Of a DNA stretch of 64,000 nucleotides, positions 1-9,436 are shown piece after piece. The position numbers were made by a program, and so were the translations under genes. Every line of letters starts with the position of its first letter. Within the stretch, counting starts at the first letter, position 1. The DNA comes from Halobacillus salinus (GTDB taxonomy: Bacteria; Bacillota; Bacilli; Bacillales; Halobacillaceae): positions 1,364,001-1,428,000 of the forward strand of contig NZ_SRJC01000001.1 of the NCBI RefSeq assembly GCF_004684905.1, in the 5' to 3' direction. Under the pieces are notes generated by a model that saw only the letters and a list, made by a program, of their open reading frames with translations, did not search any database and had not been told where the DNA came from.

Positions 1-65
1 TGGGGAGAGTGGTGCAGGAGGGCGAGTCGTAGGTTTAAATTCATAATCTTCCTCTTTTCATAGAG

Positions 66-97
66 AAGAAACTGTGCCATTTCTGACACAGTTTCCC
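66..97 (-). terminator. Terminator of the sucCD transcript
   Basis: A 9-bp stem (GAAACTGTG with CACAGTTTC, loop of 10) lies 15-45 bases past the sucD stop. On the minus strand it is followed by a pyrimidine-rich but weak tail (TTCTTCTC), so efficiency is uncertain. Confidence 0.6.
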
Positions 98-109
98 TTC
101 TTTAATAGA

Positions 110-1012
110 TTAATGAGTCTTACATTTTTCGTACAAGTTCTCTTCTTTTAATACATTAATCAACGTATCTCCCATAACGGATGGTGTCTCAGCTACCTGA
201 ATACCACATTCGTTCATGACACGGATCTTCTCATCTGCTGTTCCTTTACCACCTGAAATGATGGCACCAGCGTGACCCATACGTTTTCCTGGAGGTGCAG
301 TACGTCCGCCGATAAAGCCAACTACAGGCTTATTCATGTTAGCCTTCACCCATTCAGCTGCCTCTTCTTCCGCAGTTCCGCCGATTTCTCCGATCATGAT
401 GACCGCTTCTGTGTCATCATCTTCATTGAATGCTTTCAGCACGTCAATAAAGTCTGTACCGTTTACAGGATCTCCACCGATACCTACGGCTGTAGACTGT
501 CCGACACCAGCTTCAGAGAGTTGGTGAACCGCTTCATACGTAAGCGTACCAGAACGGGAAACAACTCCAACATGACCTTTCTTATGAATGTAACCAGGCA
601 TGATACCGATCTTACACTCATCTGGAGTAATGACACCTGGGCAGTTAGGTCCGACAAGGCGCGTCTTTTTGCCTTCCATATAACGCTTCACCTTGACCAT
701 ATCCAGAACGGGAATATGCTCTGTAATACAGATTGCTAGATCCATCTCTGCATCGGTCGCTTCCATGATTGCATCAGCTGCAAATGGAGCCGGTACGTAA
801 ATAACGGATGCATTTGCTCCCGTTTTTTCGACCGCTTCTGACACGGTGTTGAATACCGGAATACCTTCGACTTCTGTTCCACCCTTTCCAGGCGTTACAC
901 CACCGACGATCTGTGTACCGTATTCAACCATTTGTTTTGTATGGAAAAGGGCTGTAGAGCCTGTAATTCCTTGAACAATGACTTTTGTATCTTTGTTAAT
1001 ATATACACTCAT
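110..1012 (-). CDS. sucD: Succinate-CoA ligase (ADP-forming) subunit alpha
   Basis: Alpha subunit of succinyl-CoA synthetase, the TCA-cycle enzyme that makes ATP (or GTP) from succinyl-CoA; cytosolic, acting as a complex with SucC encoded 17 bases upstream. The 300 residues equal the usual length. A CoA-binding Rossmann domain fills the first half ([14 protein letters not shown] at about 15-28) and the flavodoxin-like ligase domain the second. The phosphorylated histidine is H247 in [13 protein letters not shown], and GPNCPGVI at 121-128 is a family signature. The start codon ATG is preceded by GGCGGGG. Last gene of the transcript; a stem-loop follows. No abnormal feature. Confidence 0.97.
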   Translation of the reverse strand: MSVYINKDTKVIVQGITGSTALFHTKQMVEYGTQIVGGVTPGKGGTEVEGIPVFNTVSEAVEKTGANASVIYVPAPFAADAIMEATDAEMDLAICITEHIPVLDMVKVKRYMEGKKTRLVGPNCPGVITPDECKIGIMPGYIHKKGHVGVVSRSGTLTYEAVHQLSEAGVGQSTAVGIGGDPVNGTDFIDVLKAFNEDDDTEAVIMIGEIGGTAEEEAAEWVKANMNKPVVGFIGGRTAPPGKRMGHAGAIISGGKGTADEKIRVMNECGIQVAETPSVMGDTLINVLKEENLYEKCKTH

Positions 1013-1029
1013 CTGTTTCCCCGCCTTTC

Positions 1030-2190
1030 TTACTTGACTAGTTCTACAATTTTTTGTGCGCCTTCTGCCATCGAGTCAGCAGAAGTAATATTCAATCCGG
1101 ATTCTTCTAGGATCTTCTTACCAGCATCTACGTTTGTACCTTCAAGACGTACAACTAGAGGAAGAGTCAGACCGATTTGTTGCGTCGCTTCTACGACACC
1201 TTCTGCGATTACATCACACTTCATGATTCCACCGAAGATATTGACGAAAATCCCCTTGACGTTGTCGTCTGATAGTATGATTTTGAATGCTTCTGTTACT
1301 TTTTCTGCTGTGGCTCCTCCACCAACATCCAGGAAGTTCGCTGGGTCACCACTGTAGTGTTTGATTGTATCCATTGTCGCCATCGCTAGACCCGCGCCGT
1401 TTACCATACAGCCGATGTTTCCATCAAGTGCAATGTAACTTAGGTCGTATTTGGAAGCTTCGACTTCTTTCGGGTCTTCCTCATCAAAGTCACGAAGGTC
1501 TGCCACATCTTTTTGACGGAACAAAGCGTTGTCATCAAAGTTCAGTTTCGAATCTAATGCAAGAACATCACCATCACCAGTTGTCACCAGTGGGTTGATT
1601 TCTGCAATAGAGCAATCCTTTTTCACGAAAACGTCATAAAGGCCGAGCATAAACTTGACTGCTTTGCCTACAGATTCTTTCGGAATATTAATATTGAAAG
1701 CTAAACGACGTGCCTGGAAAGGAGTCAATCCTGTAACAGGGTCGATGACTTCTTTAAATATCTTCTCTGGAGTTTCAGCGGCTACTTCTTCAATCTCCGT
1801 ACCGCCTTCTTCAGACGCCATCATCGTCACGCGACTTGTCGCACGATCGAGGACTAGTCCTACGTAATATTCGCTCTTAATATCGCAGCCTTCCTCAATG
1901 AGTAAGCGCTTTACTTCTTTACCTTCTGGTCCTGTCTGATGGGTTACAAGTGTCTTACCCAGTATCTCATCAGCGTATGTACGCACTTCATTAAGATTTT
2001 TGGCAATTTTCACTCCACCGGCTTTCCCACGTCCACCTGCATGGATTTGTGCTTTGACGACTGTTACATCGCTACCTAATTTTTTTGCGGCTTCAACAGC
2101 CTCATCTACGGTATACGCAACGTAACCTGTTGGAACAGATACGCCAAAATCACGCATGATCTCTTTTCCTTGATACTCGTGAATGTTCAT
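1030..2190 (-). CDS. sucC: Succinate-CoA ligase (ADP-forming) subunit beta
   Basis: Beta subunit of succinyl-CoA synthetase; it binds the nucleotide and, with SucD, converts succinyl-CoA, phosphate and ADP to succinate, CoA and ATP. 386 residues, the normal bacterial length, opening with the family-typical [15 protein letters not shown]-grasp domain first ([15 protein letters not shown]), then the C-terminal ligase domain with [15 protein letters not shown] and [10 protein letters not shown]. About 300 bases without a gene separate it from ylqH, and a terminator lies within that gap, so sucC probably opens its own sucCD operon. I see no convincing promoter or CcpA site in the gap. Confidence 0.97.
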   Translation of the reverse strand: MNIHEYQGKEIMRDFGVSVPTGYVAYTVDEAVEAAKKLGSDVTVVKAQIHAGGRGKAGGVKIAKNLNEVRTYADEILGKTLVTHQTGPEGKEVKRLLIEEGCDIKSEYYVGLVLDRATSRVTMMASEEGGTEIEEVAAETPEKIFKEVIDPVTGLTPFQARRLAFNINIPKESVGKAVKFMLGLYDVFVKKDCSIAEINPLVTTGDGDVLALDSKLNFDDNALFRQKDVADLRDFDEEDPKEVEASKYDLSYIALDGNIGCMVNGAGLAMATMDTIKHYSGDPANFLDVGGGATAEKVTEAFKIILSDDNVKGIFVNIFGGIMKCDVIAEGVVEATQQIGLTLPLVVRLEGTNVDAGKKILEESGLNITSADSMAEGAQKIVELVK

Positions 2191-2457
2191 GTTTCATCCT
2201 CCCATCAAATTTCACTGCATTTCCATTGTATATAAAAACGCTGTCAATTGTCTATAGTAAGCTGGTTTTCTTGCAGAGAATTCTGACATGTTTACTAGTT
2301 TAATATTATGTAAACCATGTGGTTGTATCCCACTATTTCTCCTCATTTTTCGACACTTTTCTTTGTTTTCACAACGATTTGACTGCTTTCACGTTCTATC
2401 ATTTTCATAAAATTGCTAGAAATAAAGTTATATTCAGCATCGCTTATACACAAAGAA

Positions 2458-2485
2458 ACCGCTCTAAGAAAACCCTTAGAACGGT
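2458..2485 (-). terminator. Terminator after ylqH
   Basis: A 10-bp stem (CCGTTCTAAG with CTTAGAGCGG on the minus strand) starts 4 bases beyond the ylqH stop and is followed by GGTTTCTTTG. It separates the ylqGH unit from sucCD. Confidence 0.7.
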
Positions 2486-2488
2486 CCG

Positions 2489-2758
2489 TCACTTCTTGAA
2501 CTTCTGATCAGATCTGTATATGAAGGCAAACACCTCTGCTACTACATGGTATAACTCTTCTGGAATTTGTTCATTGATATTAAGCTCTGAGAGCAACTCC
2601 ACAAGGGATGCATCTTCTTGAACCGGTACGTCGTTTTCTTTAGCCTTTTCTAAAATGTTCCCTGCTACATAACCTTTACCCTTCGCGACGACTTTAGGTG
2701 CCGATGCTTGTTCAGATTGGTAACTAAGCGCGATTGCCTCTTTTCTCTTTTCATTCAT
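2489..2758 (-). CDS. ylqH: FlhB C-terminal-domain-like protein (YlqH)
   Basis: An 89-residue protein matching the cytoplasmic C-terminal domain of the flagellar/type III export protein FlhB/EscU. Residues 6-85 read like the fragment that remains after FlhB cleaves itself: AIALSYQ, APKVVAKGKGYVA, AKENDVPVQED, then INEQIPEELYHVVAEVFAFIY. The NPTH autocleavage motif and all membrane segments are absent. The start overlaps the ylqG stop by 4 bases, so the two are translationally coupled. The same gene sits at this place in B. subtilis, where its role is not settled. Possible roles are regulation of, or an echo of, flagellar export; this is inference. Confidence 0.85.
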   Translation of the reverse strand: MNEKRKEAIALSYQSEQASAPKVVAKGKGYVAGNILEKAKENDVPVQEDASLVELLSELNINEQIPEELYHVVAEVFAFIYRSDQKFKK

Positions 2759-4683
2759 ATCCGTAAATCAACTCCATCCTCTTGTCGCCTATCGCCCTGT
2801 GTAGAATGGCGTTTGGACATTTCATTTTGAAGTGGTTTCCTTTGCAAGGAGGATAATTGATAACCTAGTGCCGTCAAGCCATCTTTCAACATCGGTTTGA
2901 ATTCTTCAACGACTGGGTCAATTTCATGATGATTATATACGGTGACACCTACACGGCGATTTATGATACTCATATCGATCACCGTAGCTTCGAAGTTCTC
3001 TAGTTGAAGGAAAAATACTATATGACAATAAGCAGGGTCGATCTCCCCTTTCTCGGTTTTCCGCCCCTCCATATTCATCTGGATATCTTCTGTCGCTCCT
3101 ACCAGATCTCCAGGGAATTGTAATGCCATCTGAATCGTTTGAGTAGTTTCCTGATGAACAGACAGCTGTATACCGTTCACTAGAGATACCATTTGCCTTG
3201 CTAGTTCTGGCCTGATCTGCGTATGAGGGTCTTGCATGCTTTGTAAGAGTGCAGACTTCAGACTACCCTCTCTGATAGGAGGTTCGTCATTGAGTACTGC
3301 TTGCTTCATCATCGACTCATCTTGAATTCCAGATAGGTGTAACATGCTTTTCAACTTTATTAGCATTGAATCTTTTACAGAAGGGGAAAGATGGTCAGAT
3401 AGCATACTGATCCAATCTGTCAGCGATGCCTTTTGAACTTGAGTAAGCTGCATCGACTGGATGTTACGGAGAGCCTGTACAACCTCTCGCGGTGGTTGAT
3501 TCATAGCTAGTTGATGGTCCAACAATTTCGGGAGTTGTCTTGTCACATGTTCCAATGCGGACCGTTCTGATTCTGTCAAATGCGGTAACAACTTCTGAAA
3601 CGATTGATTCTTGTGCAAAAGCTGATGGTCCGCACTCCATTTATGTTTTGCGGAATCTGTGAATAGACTTATTCCTGCTTGCCGCGTGTCCGTTGAGGAA
3701 CCTAGCTTCTCCAGATTGGAAGTCCAGCGGTTCAATGCTTGATGCTCCGTTTTCGTCAGTGGTAGTTGCAGATCAAACAACCGCTTCATATCTTGAGCCA
3801 TCTGATCAAGCGAAGCGGGGATCGGAGGTGTCGTATTCGGTGATTGAATCAAATGGAGGATTTCTTTGAAGCTTAATGACTTCATTCCTTGAGAACTAGT
3901 CTTAGCGTCAAGAGACTCATGGCTCGCCCACTGGTTCCACTCTCGTTGGTATTGAGTGAAAGACTGCTTGTGCTGGATAATGCCTGCTTTTTGAAATAGC
4001 TGAAAAGATGTTTTCTGGTCTTTGCTGACTTCTGTCAAAACCTTAGCAACAGAGGATTCCAAGGATGAAACAGCTGATGATACCCCCTTCAGGCTTGCGA
4101 CCAATTTCTGCACACGTTGATCGTTAGAAGTCTGAGGACTCTCCGAAGTGGTGAACTGCTTCAAAAGTTGGGTCAACTCCGTTGTTTTCTTGGATAATAA
4201 AGCTTGGTAAACAGCCGGTTTTACAGGATACTTTTTTTGCATCAATTGAAGGAGGACATCCTTGGCAGCGGCTTTATTCTCTGCCTGTTGAAGAAGTGTC
4301 AAGGCTTGCTTCAAGTCTTGTGTCTGGAACGATACGTTCGTTTTCAGAAGTGATTGGAGGAAATCCTTATTAAGCTTTGTTGATTTTAAACTAAGCCCCT
4401 TAAGGAGTTGCTGTAAATCGAGACGCTCTGCTATTCCTTTCGTTTCAGATACGACCCGCAATTTCGTCGCACCACCCTCTTCTGACATGACTTGAAATAC
4501 ATAAGACTTACCTTTCGTCAGGGGCGTCTCGAGTTGTGCTTGGATCTTTTGTTTTCCGACAAGTACAACGGCCCGATTGCCAGGTTTCAATTCAAGTACT
4601 TCTCCTTTTATCACTTGACCAGACTTTGTGAGAGCGCTCTGTGTAGACGCTAACTTACCTAAACTTGAAACAGATGGGTTCAT
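2755..4683 (-). CDS. ylqG: YlqG-like protein with FliK-type C-terminal domain
   Basis: A 642-residue, largely helical, Gln/Ser/Lys-rich soluble protein with no signal peptide. By position (between rnhB and ylqH) it corresponds to B. subtilis YlqG, function unknown. The last ~100 residues (YCHIVFFLQLENFEATVIDM, then VTVYNHHEIDPVVEEFKP and GLTALGYQLSSL) have the alternating beta pattern and closing helix of the flagellar hook-length control (FliK) C-terminal domain. That similarity is by eye only. Its start overlaps the rnhB stop (TAATG) and its stop overlaps ylqH, so rnhB-ylqG-ylqH form one coupled unit. Confidence 0.7.
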   Translation of the reverse strand: MNPSVSSLGKLASTQSALTKSGQVIKGEVLELKPGNRAVVLVGKQKIQAQLETPLTKGKSYVFQVMSEEGGATKLRVVSETKGIAERLDLQQLLKGLSLKSTKLNKDFLQSLLKTNVSFQTQDLKQALTLLQQAENKAAAKDVLLQLMQKKYPVKPAVYQALLSKKTTELTQLLKQFTTSESPQTSNDQRVQKLVASLKGVSSAVSSLESSVAKVLTEVSKDQKTSFQLFQKAGIIQHKQSFTQYQREWNQWASHESLDAKTSSQGMKSLSFKEILHLIQSPNTTPPIPASLDQMAQDMKRLFDLQLPLTKTEHQALNRWTSNLEKLGSSTDTRQAGISLFTDSAKHKWSADHQLLHKNQSFQKLLPHLTESERSALEHVTRQLPKLLDHQLAMNQPPREVVQALRNIQSMQLTQVQKASLTDWISMLSDHLSPSVKDSMLIKLKSMLHLSGIQDESMMKQAVLNDEPPIREGSLKSALLQSMQDPHTQIRPELARQMVSLVNGIQLSVHQETTQTIQMALQFPGDLVGATEDIQMNMEGRKTEKGEIDPAYCHIVFFLQLENFEATVIDMSIINRRVGVTVYNHHEIDPVVEEFKPMLKDGLTALGYQLSSLQRKPLQNEMSKRHSTQGDRRQEDGVDLRI

Positions 4684-5453
4684 TATCTTCCACTCCTTAC
4701 CTCTTTCACAGGGGAAAAACTATACCGATGGTACGGTGAAGGACCGTAGTTATTCAGTGCGGCTAAATGGTCACTAGTACCGTATCCTTGGTTAGAAGCA
4801 AACTCATACATAGGATAGGATTGATGAATCTTACTCATATACCGGTCTCTCGTCACTTTAGCAACCACACTAGCTGCAGCTATCGATACGCTGCGTGCAT
4901 CGCCCTTTATAATGCTCTCTTGGGAAGGGAACGCATCTAGTTCCATCGCATCCACTAATAGATGGTCAGGCGTCTGTTCTAGGTCTTCTACAGCACGGCG
5001 CATGGCGAGTTTGGTCGCTTGGTAGATATTCAAGCGATCGATTTCTTCGTTGTCGACAATCCCAACACCATAGTCTGCATGGGTCTTAATATAATCGAAG
5101 AATAACTCTCGTTTAGCAAGAGACAACTTTTTCGAATCATTTAATCCTTCTAAATAAAAATCTTCTGGCAAGATCACAGCTCCCGCTACTACTGGACCCG
5201 CAAGCGGACCACGCCCAGCCTCATCAATTCCTGCAATGAGTTGTTTTCCGTTACGTTTCGCAGCATATTCGAAGCTTTTCATTTCTTCAAATTGAGCTTG
5301 TAATGCTGCTTTTTTTGTCTGATTTTTCTCATACTGTGCGACTAACTTCTGTACGCCTTTTCTAGTATCCTGTTTGAACTGCTCGAGCTCTTTTGAAGAC
5401 ACTTCTTCTGTTTGTATTTTCTTTTTAATTTCTGTAATGGTCATTGTTGTCAT
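4683..5453 (-). CDS. rnhB: Ribonuclease HII
   Basis: Ribonuclease HII cuts RNA in RNA-DNA hybrids and removes single ribonucleotides misincorporated into DNA. 256 residues, close to the 255 of B. subtilis. After an N-terminal helical region of about 70 residues the catalytic fold begins with IAGIDEAGRGPLAGPVVAGA (D77, E78 metal ligands); LLVDAMELD supplies a further acidic residue and VAKVTRDRYM is the family lysine/arginine segment. The ATG chosen is 12 bases after AAGGGG; a second ATG three codons later is too far. Overlaps ylqG by one base. Confidence 0.96.
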   Translation of the reverse strand: MTTMTITEIKKKIQTEEVSSKELEQFKQDTRKGVQKLVAQYEKNQTKKAALQAQFEEMKSFEYAAKRNGKQLIAGIDEAGRGPLAGPVVAGAVILPEDFYLEGLNDSKKLSLAKRELFFDYIKTHADYGVGIVDNEEIDRLNIYQATKLAMRRAVEDLEQTPDHLLVDAMELDAFPSQESIIKGDARSVSIAAASVVAKVTRDRYMSKIHQSYPMYEFASNQGYGTSDHLAALNNYGPSPYHRYSFSPVKEVRSGR

Positions 5454-5517
5454 AATAGAAGATCCCCTTCATTTCTTTTGTTATCGGTAGAACTTGTCCA
5501 TGTATGTAGCAAAGGAT

Positions 5518-5554
5518 AAAAAGAAAAACGCAAGCTAAGTACTGCCTGCGTTTC
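5518..5554 (-). terminator. Terminator between rbgA and rnhB
   Basis: On the minus strand a stem AACGCAGGC/GCTTGCGTT (one mismatch) is followed by TTTCTTTTT. It lies 8 bases after the rbgA stop, so rnhB may need its own promoter or read-through. Confidence 0.85.
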
Positions 5555-5561
5555 GTTGCGC

Positions 5562-6404
5562 TTATTCTGGCTTTTCAAAACTTACAAGACCTAGTTTAGA
5601 GCTCCGCAAGTCTTGAATGATGACGTCGGCCACTTTTTCAAAATTGACGTGACCTCCGCTTTCTAAACAACCACGCTTTCTGCCGATTGTTTCGAAAGCT
5701 TCCATAATGTCGTCGTAGCTTGAAAAACCGTAACGCTCTTCTAATAGGTGAGGATAGTCTGATTCCAAGTAATTTAAAATATAGGCAGCTACATCTTCTT
5801 TCGGAAGAATCTGATCCTTGATCGTACCGATGGAAGCAAGCCTGTAACCTACTTCTTCATCCTCGAACTTCGGCCATAAAATACCTGGTGTATCTAGTAG
5901 CTCGAATTCTTTTTTCACTTTGATCCACTGTTGTTTCTTCGTGACGCCAGGTTTATCTCCGACTTGAGCCATCTTCTTGTTTGCCAGTCTATTGATGAGT
6001 GTTGACTTGCCGACGTTCGGTATGCCGATAATCATCGCTCTAGAAGGGCGTGGTCGAATTCCTTTGGCTTTCAACTTATCTTGCTTTTTCTGACCTAGTT
6101 GCTTTGCTAGTTGAATGACTTTCTGAACATCTTGTTTTCGGTTCGCTTCAATCGCAATAGCTTCCATACCTTGAGCTTTATAGTATTCTATCCATGCATT
6201 AGTGGTTTCAGGATCTGCGAGGTCTTTCTTCATCAACACCATCATTTTCGTCTTCTCTTGAAGGATTTCTTGCAACATCGGATTTTGTGATGACTCCGGA
6301 GCCCGGGCATCTACGAGCTCCATGACAAAATCGACTAACTTAAGCTTTTCTGTTACTTCGCGTCTTGCTTTGGCCATGTGGCCGGGGAACCATTGTATGG
6401 TCAT
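5562..6404 (-). CDS. rbgA: Ribosome biogenesis GTPase YlqF/RbgA
   Basis: GTPase needed for a late step of 50S subunit assembly (entry of L16 and neighbouring proteins in B. subtilis). 280 residues, circularly permuted: the G4 motif comes first (LMKKDLAD, about 58-64), then G1 GIPNVGKST (127-135), G2 region GVTKKQQW and G3 DTPG (171-174), followed by an RNA-binding C-terminal domain. The opening TIQWFPGHMAKA is diagnostic of this family. It begins 1 base after the lepB stop and is likely cotranscribed with it. Confidence 0.96.
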   Translation of the reverse strand: MTIQWFPGHMAKARREVTEKLKLVDFVMELVDARAPESSQNPMLQEILQEKTKMMVLMKKDLADPETTNAWIEYYKAQGMEAIAIEANRKQDVQKVIQLAKQLGQKKQDKLKAKGIRPRPSRAMIIGIPNVGKSTLINRLANKKMAQVGDKPGVTKKQQWIKVKKEFELLDTPGILWPKFEDEEVGYRLASIGTIKDQILPKEDVAAYILNYLESDYPHLLEERYGFSSYDDIMEAFETIGRKRGCLESGGHVNFEKVADVIIQDLRSSKLGLVSFEKPE

Positions 6405-6405
6405 T

Positions 6406-6960
6406 CTAACCCTCCTCGCTTAGCCATTGTACACGATCCAGCGGCCAGTAAGAAAGAAGGGCCTGTCCGACGATTTGATCATCGTCAATGACTCCTAGCA
6501 TCCGACTGTCCGTTGAATTCTGACGATTGTCCCCAAGGACTAAGAGTGAACCCTCGGGTACCTCTTCGTAACCGCCTGGAAGTTGTTCAATGGAAAAGTT
6601 ATTTGTCCAATTTTCATTCGGGTGTTGCTCTTTCTGTTCATCTAAAAAAGGCTCCTCGACAGGATCGCCATTAATGTATAATTGATCATCGACATACTCT
6701 ACGTGATCGCCAGGTACACCGATGACGCGTTTGATGTAATCCTTCCGTTCCGTTGCATGGAAAACGACGATATCAAACCGATCGGGAGAACCTAGTGTAT
6801 AATTGATTTTACTCACTATCAAATGATCTCCACTATGTAAGTTCGTTAACATCGAAGGCCCTTCTACGACAACGGGGGCAAACAAAAAGACACGGACAAC
6901 CACAGCTAAAACTGCTGCGATGACAAACGCCTTAATCCAATCCAACCACTGTTGTTTCAT
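6406..6960 (-). CDS. lepB: Type I signal peptidase
   Basis: Membrane-bound signal peptidase I, which removes signal peptides from secreted proteins at the outer face of the membrane. 184 residues, the small Gram-positive (SipS/SipT-like) form. One N-terminal transmembrane segment (about 9-30) precedes the catalytic domain; nucleophile S36 in GPSM, general base K77 in KDYIKRVIG, and GDNRQNSTDSR as box E. Bacilli usually have several paralogues, so the exact name is open. It sits between rplS and rbgA; in B. subtilis no sip gene lies at this spot to my knowledge, but in many relatives it does. Confidence 0.93.
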   Translation of the reverse strand: MKQQWLDWIKAFVIAAVLAVVVRVFLFAPVVVEGPSMLTNLHSGDHLIVSKINYTLGSPDRFDIVVFHATERKDYIKRVIGVPGDHVEYVDDQLYINGDPVEEPFLDEQKEQHPNENWTNNFSIEQLPGGYEEVPEGSLLVLGDNRQNSTDSRMLGVIDDDQIVGQALLSYWPLDRVQWLSEEG

Positions 6961-7164
6961 GTCCAGCTCTCCTCTATTATCTACTTCCCATCTGTTTCTT
7001 TAAGGAACTATTACAAATATACCCTAATATTGTCTCTATTTGTAGTATCTCTATAGTAATGCAAATAGAAAGAGTACTAGTATATCACACCAGCTTCTTT
7101 TCACTGGAGGATCGGTTTTTTGAATCTTATTTTGAACTGGTTCTTGTACAAAGTCAGAATATTT

Positions 7165-7200
7165 AAGAAGAAAAAAGGAGCTTGACGATGCAAGCTCCTT
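7165..7200 (-). terminator. Terminator of rplS
   Basis: Perfect 8-bp stem GGAGCTTG/CAAGCTCC with a 6-base loop followed on the minus strand by TTTTTTCTTCTT, 10 bases after the rplS stop. A clean intrinsic terminator. Confidence 0.93.
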
Positions 7201-7209
7201 CTCACTACT

Positions 7210-7554
7210 TTATCGAATTTCTTTGATTCGTGCAGCTTTACCACGTAGGTTACGTAGGTAGTAAAGTTTAGCACGACGAACGCGACCTTTACGAGTACGT
7301 TCAACCTTAGCGATACGTGGGGAGTGTACAGGGAATGTACGCTCTACTCCAACGCCAGAGCTAACTTTACGAACAGTGAAAGTTTCGTTGATTCCACCGT
7401 TTTGGCGCTTGATGACAACACCTTCGAATACCTGGATACGTTCACGGTTACCTTCGACAACCTTCACGTGTACCTGTACTGTATCACCAGCACGGAAATC
7501 CGGTAGATCTGTACGAAGCTGTTCTTTTGTTACGTCATGTAGTAATTGTTGCAT
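7210..7554 (-). CDS. rplS: 50S ribosomal protein L19
   Basis: Ribosomal protein L19, at the interface of the subunits. 114 residues, the standard size, with the conserved [19 protein letters not shown] and the very basic tail [17 protein letters not shown]. Start supported by AAAAAGGAGTG upstream. Followed by a strong terminator. About 130 bases with two hairpins separate it from trmD, consistent with a leader of its own. Confidence 0.98.
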   Translation of the reverse strand: MQQLLHDVTKEQLRTDLPDFRAGDTVQVHVKVVEGNRERIQVFEGVVIKRQNGGINETFTVRKVSSGVGVERTFPVHSPRIAKVERTRKGRVRRAKLYYLRNLRGKAARIKEIR

Positions 7555-7682
7555 GGATTTTCACTCCTTTTTAACTAATGCTCATGTCTTCTATGAAACA
7601 GCGGAACATCGTTTTCCACTTAAACCGTACGTTTAAGCACAAATTTAAATATATCATAGATAGGTTGGTACATCAACCTGTT
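7555..7682 (-). promoter_or_regulatory. Candidate rplS (L19) leader with two hairpins
   Basis: The gap between trmD and rplS contains two perfect dyads read on the minus strand: AGGTTG/CAACCT (7662-7679) right after the trmD stop and CTTAAAC/GTTTAAG (7619-7637). Ribosomal-protein leaders upstream of rplS are known in Firmicutes; position and structure fit, but I cannot verify the conserved L19-leader core from memory. The first dyad lacks a U tract, so it is not an obvious terminator. Confidence 0.4.
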
Positions 7683-8414
7683 CTAACTATTTTTCCACTC
7701 TTCGATCCATGTTTTTTCACGGTCCGAGAGTTCTCTTTCCTGTAATAGATCAGGACGGCGTTGATAAGTTCGCTTCAGTGACTGTTGGTGACGCCACTCA
7801 TCAATCTTAGCATGGTTGCCTGACAACAGGACATCAGGGACTTTATGGCCTCTGAAATCGGCCGGCCTTGTGTAGTGAGGGTGTTCAAGAAGTCCACTAG
7901 AGAAAGAATCCTCTGGTGCAGATTGTTCATTACCAAGCACGCCAGGTAGAAGCCGGACTACAGAATCAATCACGACCATCGACCCTAACTCCCCACCTGT
8001 CAGTACGTAATCCCCAATAGAAATTTCATCTGTGACAAGTTCCTTGCGGATACGCTCATCATAACCTTCATAATGACCACAAATAAAGACGAGATGATCT
8101 TCTTTAGCAAGCTCTTCTGCCTTTTGCTGATTATATGGTTCTCCTTGGGGGCACATAAGCACTACTCGCGGCTTCTTATCGACCTTTTCCTGAATGGCTT
8201 CTACAGCGTCAAAAATTGGTTGAGGCGTTAATACAAGCCCTGCGCCTCCCCCGTACGGGTAGTCATCCACTTTATTATGTTTGTTCGTCGTATAGTCTCG
8301 AAAGTTCACGTAATTATACGTGAAGGCGTCTCGCTCTTGAGCTCGCTTCAAAATCGAGTGATTTAATACTCCATCAAACATTTCGGGAAATAATGTCAAA
8401 ATGTCGATATGCAT
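7683..8414 (-). CDS. trmD: tRNA (guanine(37)-N1)-methyltransferase
   Basis: TrmD methylates G37 next to the anticodon with S-adenosylmethionine, preventing +1 frameshifts. 243 residues, normal length. SPOUT (trefoil-knot) domain first, with [25 protein letters not shown] and [13 protein letters not shown] forming the knotted SAM site, and the conserved catalytic aspartate region [11 protein letters not shown]-terminal helical domain closes the protein. Its start overlaps the rimM stop by one base (TAATG), a coupling conserved in many bacteria. Confidence 0.98.
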   Translation of the reverse strand: MHIDILTLFPEMFDGVLNHSILKRAQERDAFTYNYVNFRDYTTNKHNKVDDYPYGGGAGLVLTPQPIFDAVEAIQEKVDKKPRVVLMCPQGEPYNQQKAEELAKEDHLVFICGHYEGYDERIRKELVTDEISIGDYVLTGGELGSMVVIDSVVRLLPGVLGNEQSAPEDSFSSGLLEHPHYTRPADFRGHKVPDVLLSGNHAKIDEWRHQQSLKRTYQRRPDLLQERELSDREKTWIEEWKNS

Positions 8415-8923
8415 TAAAGCAGCCCCTCTATTGGATCAATGATAATGGATTTGTCTTTTGTATTCACTTCTTTAACGACAGGTTCGATATAAGGGATCAG
8501 TGCATCCTCTTCCCCTTGTCGTTTGACCACCCACACATCATTCGCACCTGGTGTTAGGATCTCTTTGACAACCCCTAGTTCCTCTCCTGAATTCAAATAG
8601 ACCGTACAGCCGATGATTTCATGAAAATAAAATTCATGCTCATCAAGTTCTACCTGCTGTTCGCTTGTGACCATCAACTTCCCATTCTTGTACTGCTCGA
8701 CATCATTAATAGAAGGATGATCTTCGAAACTGATCAAATCGAAACCTTTATGTACACGGTGAGAGCGTACAACCAAAGGAGTTCGATCATCTTTATCATT
8801 CACCCAATACAAAGTCTGCCCAGGTTCAAATCGTTCATCAAAATCCGTGATCCGCTGAACCTTCACTTCTCCTTTAATACCATGTGTATTGATGACTTTT
8901 CCTACATTGAATAGTTTTTCCAT
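8414..8923 (-). CDS. rimM: Ribosome maturation factor RimM
   Basis: RimM helps assemble the head of the 30S subunit and binds S19. 169 residues. The N-terminal RimM barrel begins [19 protein letters not shown], the standard signature; the C-terminal PRC-barrel ends with [18 protein letters not shown] and a closing DPIEGLL. It lies 8 bases after ylqD and overlaps trmD by one base, in the usual rpsP-khpA-ylqD-rimM-trmD-rplS cluster. Confidence 0.97.
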   Translation of the reverse strand: MEKLFNVGKVINTHGIKGEVKVQRITDFDERFEPGQTLYWVNDKDDRTPLVVRSHRVHKGFDLISFEDHPSINDVEQYKNGKLMVTSEQQVELDEHEFYFHEIIGCTVYLNSGEELGVVKEILTPGANDVWVVKRQGEEDALIPYIEPVVKEVNTKDKSIIIDPIEGLL

Positions 8924-8931
8924 CGCTTATA

Positions 8932-9315
8932 TTACCTCGCTCGTATTACTTTGCCGTCTCGTATGACAATTTCCTTATTTCGGATTTCTTCCCATTGATC
9001 GCCTTCTTCAACATCGACAATGGATTCTACCTCATCCGTATCCAACTCGCTTCCATTCGGCAAAATGGACAATTGTTGCAATTGGTGGGACATCCACCTG
9101 ATTCGGTCCTTTCTCCTACTGATCTCTATGGAAAATCGTCTTTCTACTTCTTGTTTCGATAGTTCGGGCTTGCGTTCAAGTTTCTTCTGCTCAAACTCTA
9201 GTTGTCTGCATTCTCGCTCCAGTTGCTCTGTCCTCTGATTGAATCGTTCCCTAAGTTCCTCACGACTTGTCGTTGTTAGAACTTGTTTGACGGTTACTTT
9301 CTGAATGATCTTCAT
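8932..9315 (-). CDS. ylqD: YlqD family protein
   Basis: A 127-residue protein of the YlqD family, unknown function, at its usual place between khpA and rimM. Residues 15-80 are a charged coiled coil rich in Glu, Arg and Gln (RFNQRTEQLERECRQLEFEQ and following), ending in a small acidic beta-like segment (VDVEEGDQWEEIRNKEIVIRD). No signal peptide or membrane segment. Its constant neighbours suggest a role linked to ribosomes or RNA, but nothing in the sequence shows it. Confidence 0.85.
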   Translation of the reverse strand: MKIIQKVTVKQVLTTTSREELRERFNQRTEQLERECRQLEFEQKKLERKPELSKQEVERRFSIEISRRKDRIRWMSHQLQQLSILPNGSELDTDEVESIVDVEEGDQWEEIRNKEIVIRDGKVIRAR

Positions 9316-9401
9316 AGGACACCTCTAAGTTCTTCATATTTAGTAAGGAGAAACACCGGTAGGAACCGGAGCTATGAATACTGGCATCTTTACCTTAGCT
9401 T

Positions 9402-9436
9402 AGAAAAAAAGGGAAAGGTTAGCCCTCTCCCTTTTC
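9402..9436 (-). terminator. Terminator after khpA
   Basis: Stem AAGGGAGAGG/CCTTTCCCTT (one mismatch) with a 5-base loop and TTTTTTTCTA on the minus strand, directly after the khpA stop. A second short dyad, CCGGT AGGA ACCGG, lies at about 9357-9370. Confidence 0.85.

Noticed and set aside
7101-7304. Minus-strand 67-codon frame over the rplS end
   Set aside because: It overlaps rplS in another frame and spans the rplS terminator.
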